Source: Stictocephala bisonia (taxonomy: Eukaryota > Arthropoda > Insecta > Hemiptera > Membracidae). Taken from it: a stretch of 64,000 nt of DNA. Under the pieces are notes generated by a model, which saw only the letters and a program-made list of their open reading frames with translations, was not told the DNA's origin and ran no database searches. A program made the translations under genes and the position numbers. The stretch covers positions 344,736 through 408,735 of the forward strand of contig JAQJVL010000732.1 in assembly GCA_035578905.1 (NCBI GenBank), read 5' to 3'. Shown here piece by piece: positions 1-11,380 of this stretch (positions within the stretch are counted from its first letter, which is position 1; every line of letters begins with the position of its first letter).

Positions 1-638
1 ACATCAAAAACTCCATGAGGTGTATACGTTGAAGCTGATGACATACTTCTTCGCAAAAAGTTATGCAGGTGACAGCAGGCTAAAACAACTGTGTTTGCCC
101 GCTCTGGTTCCAATAACATTGGTTTCCTCAACACACGGAAAACCACACTCATTATTCCGAATACATTTTCCACTACTCTACGGCCCCTGCAGTGGCGATA
201 GTTGAAGACACGTTTTACACTTGCCTTATCATGCACTCCAGGAAACGCCTTCATGATGTTAATTTTTAAAGGAAAGGCATCGTCAGCCAGGAAAAAGTAG
301 GGTACCGGTAAGTCCCTTCCTGGAAGGAAACTTGGGTCGGGAAGATTCAAAGTCTTATTTTGAAGGTGTTGTTTTAAGGTACTATTGTCAAACACTCCAC
401 CATCAGATAACCGTCCTTGGCAACCAACAGAGACGTAAGTAAAGCAATAATTTGCATCAACAACAGCCAGGAGGACAATGCTGAAATAACCTTTGTAATT
501 GAAATATTCACTTGATGTGTTGATGGGTGCCTGTAGCATCACATGTTTCCCATCCATGCTTCCAATGCAATGCGGAAAATTCCATTGCGAGTTGTACTCT
601 TTGGCATGATGTAGCCATTCTTCTTTAGTATTCGGCAA
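1..638 (-). CDS. Harbinger transposase, exon 2 (catalytic part), runs off window
   Basis: This is the catalytic exon of a HARBI1-like DDE transposase (cut-and-paste enzyme). Read on the minus strand it is open from an acceptor AG at 640-639 to the window edge. It begins LPNTKEEW and continues through GSMDGKHV (first catalytic Asp), a GRLSDGGVF block (second Asp region) and RRVVENVFGI (catalytic Glu region), followed by ACCHLHNF, in the order typical of the DDE_Tnp_4 family. It joins in phase 0 to exon 1, giving at least 363 aa, close to the usual size of this family (about 350-400 aa). No stop codon or frameshift was seen. The C-terminus lies to the left of the window. Confidence 0.85.
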   Translation of the reverse strand, partial: MPNTKEEWLHHAKEYNSQWNFPHCIGSMDGKHVMLQAPINTSSEYFNYKGYFSIVLLAVVDANYCFTYVSVGCQGRLSDGGVFDNSTLKQHLQNKTLNLPDPSFLPGRDLPVPYFFLADDAFPLKINIMKAFPGVHDKASVKRVFNYRHCRGRRVVENVFGIMSVVFRVLRKPMLLEPERANTVVLACCHLHNFLRRSMSSASTYTPHGVFD

Positions 639-822
639 CTGCAAAATGAAATGTATTTTAAAGGGGTCAGTGATCCATACAGTCAAGATATAAGTGCCAA
701 TATACCATAATCTTATAAAAAATAAACGTTTATTTCAGCAAAAGATTTAAAACTAGTGATTTTTACCTACTCTGTCAACTCAAGGTAATGTCAACTGTAA
801 TGTAATGTGGTTTTATTTTTAG

Positions 823-1326
823 GAGGACATTGCAGAGGAGGGCAATGACACATCAATCACAACTGCCGACAACACACCCAAAACAGGAACGGATCCTACT
901 CGAAAATTGACGAAGAAGAGGAAAGCTTCAATGGTGGATGAAGCTTATCAAGTAATGAAAAAAGTGTCTAGCCAGTTAAATCAGCCAGGAATTGAAGACG
1001 AGTTTGATATCTTTGGAAAAAACGTTGCGTGTCAATTACGAAAAATTATAAACTCTCGGGACCAAGCACTTGCAAAACACAGGATTAATACCATTTTGTT
1101 CGAAATGGAACTTAATCAGTTACCGATGGGTACAGAGCCATCAAGATCAACCAGTGCATCTTCCTACATTCAGTCATACGATCCATCAACATCTAATGAA
1201 ATCCATTCATCCATCAACGCTGCAAGTCCCATTTCTGCTCAGTGGGCTCCTCAACATGACGAGTACAATGATGCTTATTGTGATAAAATTATTAAATCTA
1301 TCGGTTTATCATCAAATAGTAACTAA
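823..1326 (+). CDS. Harbinger Myb/BESS-like accessory protein, last exon
   Basis: This is an open exon after a TTTTTAG acceptor at 821-822, ending in a stop at 1324-1326. The protein (about 167 aa visible) has an acidic, Thr-rich start, a KKRKAS basic patch, and then DEFDIFGKNVACQLRKI followed by an R..A...I..ILFEMEL pattern. That is the BESS-like C-terminal signature found in MADF/Myb-like partners of Harbinger transposases. In this transposon family the partner binds DNA and helps nuclear import and targeting of the transposase (family knowledge). The DNA-binding N-terminal exon was not found in the window and may lie to the left. The exon sits on the opposite strand inside the transposase intron (639-1549). 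It could instead be a host MADF-BESS gene that received the transposon, but the close packing favours an element-encoded protein. Confidence 0.65.
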   Translation, partial: EDIAEEGNDTSITTADNTPKTGTDPTRKLTKKRKASMVDEAYQVMKKVSSQLNQPGIEDEFDIFGKNVACQLRKIINSRDQALAKHRINTILFEMELNQLPMGTEPSRSTSASSYIQSYDPSTSNEIHSSINAASPISAQWAPQHDEYNDAYCDKIIKSIGLSSNSN

Positions 1327-1337
1327 ATTTCTATGGA

Positions 1338-1343
1338 AATAAA
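1338..1343 (+). terminator. Polyadenylation signal AATAAA
   Basis: A canonical AATAAA lies 12 bases after the stop codon of the Myb/BESS-like exon and would end its mRNA inside the transposase intron. Confidence 0.5.
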
Positions 1344-1549
1344 GCTGTTTTGATTTGATATGTATTATTTATGTATGTCATTAAACTTTGAGTGAAATAT
1401 TCACTAAGTTTCTTTAAACCAACCAATTTCCCAAACAACTATTATTAGCCTACTAATAGCATAATATAACCAATCACATATGTATTTGATTTTTGGATAT
1501 GGAGGGAGGCAATCATGGGACACTTGGTTATATACAAGTATTCACTTAC

Positions 1550-2002
1550 CTTTATATTATCCTTCAACTCATCAATCAAAGCTGCACAAACTTCAGGTAT
1601 TATTCCAGAAATTGTAGATTTTGACACTTTAAACAGGTAACTGAGACTAGAGTAAGAGTCTCCACTGGCCAAGTATCTCAAGGTCACTGCAAGTCTTTCT
1701 CGCGCAGGTATTGCTAGCCTGTAATTGGTGTCTTGTCTCGCAATTTTAGGTCCAATAGCTGTGAGAAGGTTTTCAAAGTCGTTACTTGTCATCCTCAAGA
1801 AGTTTTTAACGCTGCCGTCACACCTCAACTCTCTTGACAATGGATTAATATCGTCCTGATTTAAATCTGAAAGTAAGTCACTTCCACTATACACAGATCT
1901 GGCCCTAAGGGAAGGCCTTACCCAATATCTCTTTGGTCTTTTCTTTTTACCTATGATGACGCACGCTGCTGCTACCGCCGCAAGTTGCTCGAGTGTTGAC
2001 AT
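1550..2002 (-). CDS. Harbinger transposase, exon 1 (N-terminal part)
   Basis: This is the first coding exon of the HARBI1-like transposase, starting with ATG at 2002 and ending at a strong donor (AAG/GTAAGT) at 1549. The 151 residues contain KKKRPKRYWVRP near residues 19-30, then FLRMTSNDFENLL, a TNYRLAIPARERLAVTLRYL block and a helix-turn-helix-like SSLSYLFKVSKSTISGI block. This is the usual order of the N-terminal domain in HARBI1 relatives. An open frame continues past the donor into 1445, but the phase-0 join to LPNTKEEW at 638 restores the family pattern, so the spliced form is preferred. The promoter must lie in the short space between 2003 and the transposon end near 2186. Confidence 0.85.
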
Positions 2003-2039
2003 TTCGGAATGCCGAATGCAACTAAACGCACCAAAGCGC

Positions 2040-2186
2040 TAAAATGTTGTCAACACATGTTGATCAGTCTAGGGAATTCGCCAACATTTGCTGCCAGCAT
2101 TTGCTGCCAGCATTTGTTGATAGCAATGCTGCCAACAAAAGCTGGCCAACATTTGCTGACAGCATTTGGTGTAAACGCGGCTTTAC
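2040..2186. repeat. Subterminal repeats and terminal inverted repeat of the Harbinger element
   Basis: Several near-copies of CATTTGCTG(C/A)CAGC occur in direct and inverted orientation, followed by a GTGTAAACGCGGCTTTAC end sequence. Dense short subterminal repeats are typical transposase or accessory-protein binding sites in Harbinger elements. The exact last base and target duplication could not be fixed because the other end is missing. Confidence 0.55.
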
Positions 2187-2189
2187 ATA

Positions 2190-5100
2190 TTGATCAAAAT
2201 ATTGGTCTTGTCTGTTTGTTTGTTCAAAAGGGGGATGGTTCTGAATCAGCTGTATATCCTTGATTATATTACTTTACTGTATAAAATCAACAGGAGTACT
2301 TGAAACAAAATTTTTTCAACTTACATTTTAATATAATTTTTTTAAATAATTTTCAAGATATGATAAAGCAAACCGAACCCCCCAGAAAAAATGGTCTTTG
2401 TATATAATGAGCCTTATATTAGCAGATAATCGTTTGAAATTCGACAAACTATAAACTAGTAGTCTGATGGACAAACGGGAAACAAACAAACATGTTGTAC
2501 ATCGCCAAGTCGGTTTGTTGATGCGGCAGTTTAGATAAGAGTAATTTCGCTAAACCTTGGATCTAATCATTTTATCAGTAATTTGTTTGTTTACTTTTTT
2601 CACGCCATTATTCATTGGGCCATGGCCCGGTTCTTGATAAAATAGTGTTCGATTTGTTCAGTTTCCATATTTTTACTAAATTTAAAACCATACTAAACTT
2701 AAGAAAACATGTTTTAAATTATCTTCTTTTTTTAATTATATACTTTCAATCAGACTAATTTATGTCTGTATTATTTAAGAATATAAAGCTACTTTCCTTT
2801 TTTTATCAAAATAAACTGAATCCAATCACCCTTAAGTGATTGTTTTGGGTCAATACCTCTGTACGTGTATGGGTAGGCGGGTGCACATTAAATAAATGTA
2901 ATTCATAATATTACATTTATTTACAGTCGCTCACTCATCGCACTTTCGTTGCTACCTATTTGTTAATTTAATGTATATACAAAAAAAGTGGCTTGTTTTG
3001 GTACCTCTCATCAAATTCACGGAGTAGACGAATATGAGAAATTTTTATTTAATAATTTAAGGACATGACGAGATATTAGTTATTATTTGAAGTTATTAAT
3101 GTTGGACTACATAGGTACTTTTTTCTTTAAGCGTTAATATTTTTCGTCATTGATCTCCAAACATTGACCAAACACAACCGATTTAAACCATCTATAAATC
3201 TTCATTCATTTAATGTTTCAATACATTTAAATCTGCCAAGACATTCATAGTAAATACAGTGCTACGTAGTACCATTGATTTTACTATATAAAGAGATACT
3301 CCATCCATATGGGAGAGTTGTGGCGAGGCCCCTAAACTGTTTTGAGGCCCCACGCTGCGCTGCGCATAGCCCTATTTCCTCTCTCTCTCGCACGCTCTTC
3401 CGTCTCTATCTCACTTCCCTCCTCTTAACCCACTCTCCCATTCTCCAGACAGCCGCCCCGCCCTCTCCTTCCTCAGGTCACGCACACAAACAACGTCCTG
3501 CTTAGATAATTGTTTACGTTATTCCATATGGCCAACGTTTATCCGGGTTCTCTGTTTTTATATTTGCTTGCATCTCTTTCGAATAATAAAGAATACTGTG
3601 TTGATACTATTACAGTAAAACTCAGTGTGACATTCATATTGAATAAAGAAATATTTATAACTGAATAAATTAAAACACCATATTGATTTATATGATTAAC
3701 ACACCATGTATTTGTAAATAGACACACTTGAATAGACCGCTAACTTATCGGCAATGCTGGCGATAATTACTGCTGATTTAAGTAAACATTTTCATATTAT
3801 ATAGCCCATCTGAAAAATCTTTATTTATTGCATTTTAACCATCGATTAGGTGATTAAATCGACTGTTGTACTCAATCATTAGTTTTTCATATGCGGTAAT
3901 TGATTAAAAAATAAATTGTTTTCAAATCCAATCAATGACTCTCCTTTCAATTATGAAATTAATCTGCAAATATTCCAGGAATAGCCTATAGTGAAATATT
4001 AAAAAATGTGACATTATTTATTTCTTTGACAAAATAAATATTGAAATAGGCCTATGATATTTATATAGAATAATACTGGGCAAAATATAAAACCCAAATG
4101 AGATTCAAATTGAATGATAGGGTTAGAACAAATCATAACAAAACCACTAATTTACTTCTATACAAGATAAAAATAGCTTTCATCTTATGGCCTGATTCAG
4201 ACAATCTGTGTATAGGCATTTAATTTAAAATAGCATTATTTTTAATTTTATTATATACATATGTTTTATTATTACTGACTCTAACATTAACATATTATTT
4301 GGTTCCAAGTAATTGCATGATTGTTTGTAAAATATTTCATTGTTTGGTGAATGGTCAGTTTTTATTTTTTTCGGAATCATGAAGAGTTGTGACTCTATTA
4401 TTACTTCTTGAGAAAAACAATCTCGATGTCAATTGCAATTGGTTAGGAAATATTATCGCAATAGAATATAACTAGACTTCTGATTATTTAGATTCAATTT
4501 TCATTATTTTAATCAGGTTGTGAAATTATTGTAAATTTTGTTTATGTCCCCCTTTAAAAAATACCGATTTATAACATTGATTGAATCAGACCATTGTAAA
4601 ACGTGTGTTTAAGGCGAATATAATTAAAGTTAACACATCTGTTTTTCATACTATTATTTTACTAGATGTGAAAGTATGGATAAACTGCAATTTATTTATA
4701 TTTTCAATTTCTCTGGAAAAGACACTCTGGAATTACACTGGTAACACTTCACAAGTAGCGTGACCAGCAATAACATAAGAAATAACTAATTTTAAGTAAC
4801 CACAGTCTAAATAATAACAAAATTAACTATAACCGCACTCTGTGGTGTTTTTAATTATAACAATTCGAATATGACTTATTTACACAACTGAGAATGAACA
4901 GAACAAACAATGCCAAGAACTAACAAAACTATATAAACAAATAAATATTACAAATAAACAATAATATAGTTAAAAAATAATACGTAAATTTGGGTTTTGC
5001 GCATATTTTGAACTGTAATAGTATGGTTTCAAATTGAAACAATTATATATATATATCGTATTAATGATAAGCATACACTTTCAAACTAGATAAATTAATC

Positions 5101-6160
5101 CTAAGTAGAAGAACAGGGACCTTTTTTTAATAACCAAACACTTCAACTCTAGAACTGTGGGCCGTGGGGAGTAATATAGGCTATACATGTTTAAAAATTA
5201 TTGTAATTTAATAGTAACATTTAAATGAATGGCAAACATAATTATATTAAACATCTTCGGTTAAAAAGATGACTAAAAGTCAAACAACTTATATTATTTA
5301 CACTTATTTATCTACACATTAGATTAATTAGGATATAGTATTACGGTGATCACTTAACTTAAATCACTAATGAGAGTTAGGCGAGGGTCCAATAACAAAA
5401 CGTGCGAGCTGTACTTAAAACGTTACAGGAAAAACAAAGGATATGTGATGATTGTTAGTCTAGTACCGTACACCAAAATAATAAATATTAATAAAAATAT
5501 TTCCATTTTATTGGATTTTTTATCCAACTCAATCCCAAAATCAATTCAGATATTGTCACACTTTAGTTGTATAGAAAAATGAAATCCTGGTTTTGTCATC
5601 TTGGAAACAAGTTCAGCTGATATAGATAATTATTATATTTTACCAATAACCAAGAAAATATAAGCACAGAATATAAGCAGATATGTGCTTATTTTGTAGT
5701 ATAAGTTTGGTGCTATTCGGAATCAGACCAGTGAAAATTCAAGTTATTTTTGGCGGATTTTGATATTTACCGAAATATTTCTATAGCAAAGCTTGAGGTC
5801 TAAGTTACTTTTTTGAGCGACCAAGACTGGACAGACTACCTGAGATCGGTATTGCGCGCAACTCGAGTACTGGTTTGGGGCCTTCTTGGGACATCGCAAT
5901 TAACGCAGCTAGGATTGCGCGCAACTCGTTAACGGCCAGAGAGTGAGGTAGGCCTATTACACGATTTTCGGCAACGCGACTGAAGAACTGAATTGTGTGC
6001 AAGTATGTTTTTTTTTTCTTTTTCATTTTATGACTCCGCCACTATTTATGAAATCATCAATACAGCAAATATTTTCTCTTTATCTCCATCTCTTTATATC
6101 AAATAAAAAGAAAAAATGCCAATCCTGGTATAGACTAAAATAGGTTTACTTTACCTTCCG
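2190..6160. other. AT-rich intergenic stretch without recognised gene
   Basis: Only short chance reading frames are present. Items seen: a perfect 14-bp hairpin at 2889-2923 (TAAATAAATGTAAT, 7-nt loop); an inverted copy at 3258-3300 of the word flanking the 40-bp array; a pyrimidine-rich patch at 3350-3480; and a short GC-rich direct repeat (ATTGCGCGCAACTCG) at about 5851 and 5913. Confidence 0.5.
3258..3300 (-). repeat. Inverted copy of the word that flanks the 40-bp array
   Basis: On the minus strand this reads TATAGTAAAATCAATGGTAC followed by TACGTAGCAC. Nearly the same word stands at 7972-7996 directly before the first 40-bp repeat unit. Both copies also share an upstream GGATGGA. The pair looks like two copies of one repeat end. 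Confidence 0.5.
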
Positions 6161-6165
6161 TCAAA

Positions 6166-6240
6166 CAGTTCACAGCGTGTGATGGTGATAACAACTACAT
6201 GTTTCGCCGTGAATGCGGACGGCATCTTCAGGTTAAAGAA
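6166..6240 (-). mobile_element. Retroelement-end-like fragment with CTGAAGATG...GGCGAAAC motif
   Basis: On the minus strand the segment contains CTGAAGATGCCGT, a short spacer, ACGGCGAAACATG and then TTATCACCATCACACG. The GCCGT/ACGGC arms can pair. The same arrangement (CTGAGGATGCC...GGGCGAAACGTC) recurs at 26624-26655. I recall this motif pair from interspersed retroelement ends in arthropods, possibly Penelope-like, but cannot assign the family. Confidence 0.35.
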
Positions 6241-6559
6241 AACAAATAAGTCCAAGTGGGACGCGTCACAAATTAATTAAAACTTAGCAAACACACTTCA
6301 CACACGAGGAAAACAACGAATATTAAAACTTTCGGTAGGCCTACCACACACATTTCACTGTCCACGGTGTGACCCGGAAGCAGATTTTAATATTGTGATA
6401 TTTATGACAAATAGTTCAATTTACTTTTAAACAAAAAGGAATATTCATTTATAGTTAAAAATACAACAATAATTATAAAATGCAATAATGAGAAGAAGCT
6501 TTAATTACTTGATAAAAAATGAATAATGATTTCAATAATATAAAGGGTTAATTATAGTA

Positions 6560-7530
6560 TTAAATGTGAACTATATGACAGATGATAAGTTAATGAATAA
6601 TTAAATTGTTATAAATTATTTCTGATACTTCTAATAACGTATCCTCAGATGACTTTCCTTTGATAAAACTGAATTGACGTGGATTAAGAAAATTTAACTT
6701 AGATAAATAACTATGGAGTCATTTAATCATTGTTTTTTTCAAAACCCTTAGAGAATACAGATAACAAGCTGATAGTTATTATGTTATCTAGTTTATAGAG
6801 TTATTGTCCTTCAAAATAGGTACCACTGAACTTAACTTCAGGCTCTCAGGAAAAATGCCTTTGATAAAACTACTGTTTATTAAGTGAACTAAAACTGGTG
6901 CAATCTCATTAATTATATTTTTCAGTAAATGTATATTAATTTGGTCAGAGCCAGTTATTTTTTTATTTTTTAAAAGCTTAACAATACTCTTAATTTCATC
7001 TAAATCTGTTGGAGTTATAAATAATGAATGTTGACATTAAGTACGTAAAGGTGGAAGGGCATTGGAATGCACAACGTCTGGACGGCTAGACTGGATTGTG
7101 ATAAGGTGATTGATTGTTTATATTATCAGCAATGACGGAAGGCTCACGCGTAACTTCGCCATTTGGCAATTCAATTAGCTCAACTATTTTCTTTGAGGAA
7201 CCACTTGATAAGTTATTTATTACCTTCCACTGCTCAGATACATCACCTTTACAGTTTTCTAATAATGTTGAATAATAATTGTTTTTTTTTGTAAAATTGA
7301 TCACATTATTTAATTCATTAGTACATTTTGCAAAATAATTTTGAAAAACTGTCATATGGTCTTTTCGTAGAAATTTTATATAATTTTTTACGTCTCTCAA
7401 ATTTATATAAAATGTTTGGTGCTATCCAGGGACTTAACAATTTAGCCTTTAACAATTTAGAACTACCACCATTTTTCTTGCTACTTCTAAATATACAATT
7501 ACTTAAAATATCAATAAACTTATAATACAA
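6560..7530 (-). pseudogene. Decayed LINE (non-LTR) reverse transcriptase fragment
   Basis: Read on the minus strand, the inter-domain part of a non-LTR retrotransposon polyprotein comes first (QWKVINNLSSGSSKK then LPNGEVTREPSVIADN, at 7400-7090). Fingers-region motifs follow after frame breaks: LKNKKITGSDQI, INSSFIKGIFPESLKLSSVV, and a block equivalent to the YRPIS/SVFSKVFE region. The remnant ends at a KGKSSEDTLL block near 6620. Several stops and frameshifts are present and the catalytic YADD part is missing, so it is not functional. Clade (Jockey/CR1-like) is a guess from motif style. Confidence 0.75.
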
Positions 7531-7989
7531 ACAGTATTTACATCATTTTAGATAATGCATAATGTTTTAACTAAACATCTTTAACACACTGTTATTTACA
7601 TTGACAAAATAACAAAAAAATTTCCCCTAACATTTTTCATATTCACAACCCCCTAAGGCCTAAATAAAAGATCGCGATTTCTTTCCGTGCAAGACATAGC
7701 ACAGCAAGGAATAATATCCCACTTTGACCCACTATCAAGGCCAATCGCCTAGACAGATGCAGTGGCGACAGTCCGGACGAGCGTCTTAAAAGAAACAAGA
7801 GAGAATGGGAGGGAGTGATTAGTTTCCTTTACTGCTCCCAGGTTGTGCAACCGAACAGTCGAAACTGGAGGCAATTTCGACCTCTTTAACTTGATTGACA
7901 ACAGGTTGCAGCACGGTCGCTCCCATTTTCCGTGCCTCAAAATTTAACATTGGATGGAACTATCTTCTATGTATAGTAAAATCAATGGT

Positions 7990-10950
7990 AGTACGTTCTG
8001 CCGACCTTATCGCTGTATCGGTGCTACGTAGTACGTTCTGCCGACCTTACAGCAGTATTGGTGCTACGTAGTACGTTCTGCCGGCCTGATAGCTGTATTG
8101 GTGCTTACGTAGTACGTTCTGCCGACCTTACAGATGTATTGGTGCTGCGTAGTACGTTCCGCCGACCTTACAGCTGTATCTGTGCTGCGTAGCACGTTCT
8201 GCAGATATTACACCTGTATCGGTGCTGCGTAGTACGTTCCGCCGACCTTACAGATGTAAGGGTGCTATGTAGTACGTCCTGCCGACCTTACAGCTGTATC
8301 TGTGCTGCGTAGCACGTTCTGCAGATATTACACCTGTATCGGTGCTGCGTAGTACGTTCCGCCGACCTTACAGATGTATCTGTGCTGCGTAGCACGTTCT
8401 GCAGATATTACACCTGTATTGGTGCTGCGTAATACGTTCTGCCGACCTTACAGCTGTATCTGTGCTGCGTAGCACGTTCTGCAGATATTACACCTGTATT
8501 GGTGCTGCGTAGTACGTTCTGCCGACCTTACAGCAGTATCGGTGCTACGAAGTACGTTCTGCCTATCTTGCAGCTGTATCTGTGCTGCGTAGAACGTTCT
8601 GCAGATATTACACCTGTATCGGTGCTATGTAGTACGTCCTGCCGACCTTACAGCAGTATCGGTGCTACGAAGTACGTTCTGCCTATCTTGCAGCTGTATC
8701 TGTGCTGCGTAGAACGTTCTGCAGATATTACACCTGTATCGGTGCTATGTAGTACGTCCTGCCGACCTTACAGCAGTATCGGTGCTACGAAGTACGTTCT
8801 GCCTATCTTGCAGCAGTATCGGTGCTACGAAGTACGTTCTGCCTATCTTACAGCTGTATGGGTGCTACGTAGTATTTCTGCCGACCTTACAGATGTATTG
8901 GTGCTGCGTAGTACGTTCCGCCTACCTTACAGCTGTATCTGTGCTGCGTAGCACGTTCTGCAGATATTACACCTGTGTCGGTGCTGCGTAGTACGTTCTG
9001 CCGACCTTACAGCAGTATCGGTGCTATGTAGTACGTCCTGCCGACCTTACAGCTGTATCTGTGCTGCGTAGCACGTTCTGCAGATATTACACCTGTATTG
9101 GTGCTGCGTAGTACGTTCTGCCGACCTTACAGCAGTATCGGTGCTACGAAGTACGTTCTGCCTATCTTGCAGCTGTATCTGTGCTGCGTAGCACGTTCTG
9201 CCGACCTTACAGCAGTATCTGTGCTACGAAGTACGTTCTGCCGACCTTATAGCTGTATCGGTGCTACGAAGTACGTTCTGCCTATCTTGCAGCTGTATGA
9301 GTGCTACGTAGTATTTCTGCTGATCTTACAGCAGTATCGGTGCTACGAAGTACGTTCTGCCTATCTTGCAGCTGTATGGGTGCTACGTAGTATTTCTGCC
9401 GACCTTACAGATGTATTGGTGCTGCGTAGTATGTTCCGCCGACCTACAGCTGTATCTGTGCTGTGTAGCACGTTCTGCAGATATTACACCTGTGTCGGTG
9501 CTGCGTAGTACGTTCTGCCGACCTTACAGCAGTATCGGTGCTACGAAGAACGTTCTGCCTATCTTGCAGCTGTATGGGTGCTACGTAGTATTTCTGCCGA
9601 CCTTACAGATGTATTGGTGCTGCGTAGTACGTTCCGCCGACCTTACAGCTGTATCTGTGCTGCGTAGCACGTTCTGCAGATATTACACCTGTGTCGGTGC
9701 TGCGTAGTACGTTCGGCCGACCTTACAGCAGTATCGGTGCTACGAAGTACGTTCTGCCTATCTTGCAGCTGTATGAGTGCTACGTAGTATTTCTGCCGAC
9801 CTTACAGCAGTATCGGTGCTACGAAGTACGTTCTGCCTATCTTGCAGCTGTTTGAGTGCTACGTAGTATTTCTGCCGACCTTACAACAGTATCGGTGCTA
9901 CGAAGTACGTTCTGCCTATCTTGCAGCTGTTTGAGTGCTACGTAGTATTTCTGCCGACCTTACAACAGTATCGGTGCTACGAAGTACGTTCTGCCTATCT
10001 TGCAGCTGTTTGAGTGCTACGTAGTATTTCTGCCGACCTTACAACAGTATCGGTGCTACGAAGTACGTTCTGCCTATCTTGCAGCTGTTTGAGTGCTACG
10101 TAGTATTTCTGCCGACCTTACAACAGTATCGGTGCTACGAAGTACGTTCTGCCTATCTTGCAGCTGTTTGAGTGCTACGTAGTATTTCTGCCGACCTTAC
10201 AGCAGTATCGGTGCTACGAAGTACGTTCTGCCTATCTTGCAGCTGTTTGAGTGCTACGTAGTATTTCTGCCGACCTTACAACAGTATCGGTGCTACGAAG
10301 TACGTTCTGCCTATCTTGCAGCTGTATGGGTGCTACGTAGTATTTCTGCCGACCTTACAGATGTATTGGTGCTGCGTAGTACGTTCCGCCGACCTTACAG
10401 CTGTATCTGTGCTGCGTAGCACGTTCTGCAGATATTACACCTGTGTCGGTGCTGCGTAGTACGTTCTGCCGACCTTACAGCAGTATCGGTGCTACGAAGT
10501 ACGTTCTGCCTATCTTGCAGCTGTATGAGTGCTACGTAGTATTTCTGCCGACCTTACAGCAGTATCGGTGCTACGAAGTACGTTCTGCCTATCTTGCAGC
10601 TGTATGGGTGCTACGTAGTATTTCTGCCGACCTTACAGATGTATTGGTGCTGCGTAGTACGTTCCGCCGACCTTACAGCTGTATCTGTGCTGCGTAGTAC
10701 GTTCTGCCTATCTTGCAGCTGTATGAGTGCTACGTAGTATTTCTGCCGACCTTACAGATGTATTGGTGCTGCGTAGTACGTTCTGCAGATATTACACCTG
10801 TGTCGGTGCTGCGTAGTACGTTCTGCCGATCTTGCAGCTGTATCGGTGCTAAGTAGTACGTTCTGCCGATCTTGCAGCTGTATCGGTGCTAAGTAGTACG
10901 TTTTGCTGACCTTACAGCTGTATGGGTGCTACGTAATACCTTCTGCAGAC
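7990..10950 (+). repeat. 40-bp minisatellite array with higher-order structure (about 74 units)
   Basis: The array is built of units about 40 bp long. A typical unit starts GTAGTACGTTCTGCCGACC and ends CAGCTGTATCGGTGCTGC. At least five variants are interspersed: one with CTGCAGATATTACACC, one with CTGCCTATCTTGCAGC, and a 39-bp one with GTAGTATTTCTG. Variants recur in fixed order: 120-bp trimers around 8490-8800, and 79-bp dimers around 9800-10310 repeated about six times almost without change. Because 120 is a multiple of three, open frames of up to 150 codons arise by chance. They have no gene-like features and should not be called genes. Confidence 0.95.
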
Positions 10951-11114
10951 TACATCTGTATCGATTGAAAGCAAGTAGAATTAGACCCTTAGATACTATA
11001 AATGTTGGTACATCAGAAGACACCGTAACATATCAAAGAGCTCTTCCAACAACAACGGTATCAGTGGTATCGAAAAAACAAGTATTATGTAAATCGGAAA
11101 CAAAAACATCGACG
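10951..11114 (+). other. Open, codon-like segment after the array ending at a donor-like site
   Basis: Immediately after the last degenerate 40-bp unit, a frame stays open through DTINVGTSEDTVTYQRALP and stops being needed at a strong donor-like ACGAC/GTAAGT at 11115. I do not recognise the peptide. It may be a chance frame, or an exon edge of an element that contains the array. Confidence 0.2.
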
Positions 11115-11298
11115 ACGTAAGTTCCAAGGCCAGAAAAGCAATTATCTTTAGTAGATAGAATTGAGTGAAAACACGCCGTTTGCTCTGTCATAAGGGGCCA
11201 GTTTCCTACACAAATCACCAGTTTGGTAGCGGAACAAGTGATAAGATGATAACAGTCTCGTTCTTTTGGGTTTAGTCTCGTTCTTTTGGGTTTATTAT

Positions 11299-11380
11299 CT
11301 ATAAATAACCCTCTAACTATTTATGGTGTTTAATCGTGCCCCAGTGACGTCACACGCTCCTCGCGTGGGAACCGTCGTAG
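11299..11380 (+). promoter_or_regulatory. Candidate promoter: TATA-like box, perfect CRE, donor-like site
   Basis: CTATAAATAA at 11299-11308 is followed by a perfect CRE palindrome TGACGTCA at 11345-11352, a locally GC-rich stretch, and GAAG/GTGAGT at about 11380 that could be a splice donor. No coding region was recognised downstream, so this remains a motif cluster only. Confidence 0.25.

Larger units (their letters stand above)
1..2190. mobile_element. PIF/Harbinger DNA transposon, right part (left part off window)
   Basis: The segment carries both proteins expected of a PIF/Harbinger element: a HARBI1-like transposase on the minus strand (exons 1550-2002 and 1-638) and the C-terminal part of a Myb/BESS-like accessory protein on the plus strand (823-1326). 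The right boundary is inferred from short repeats of the type AACATTTGCTG and CAGCATTTG at about 2040-2165, and a candidate terminal inverted repeat reading GTAAAGCCGCGTTTACACC on the minus strand at 2168-2186. The left end and the matching inverted repeat are outside the window. No stop or frameshift was seen in the visible coding parts, so the element may be young. Confidence 0.8.

Noticed and set aside
8499..10697. Open frames of 60-150 codons within the 40-bp array
   Set aside because: They repeat the array translation with 40-residue period, arise because 120 bp is divisible by three, and show no start context, domain or splice logic.
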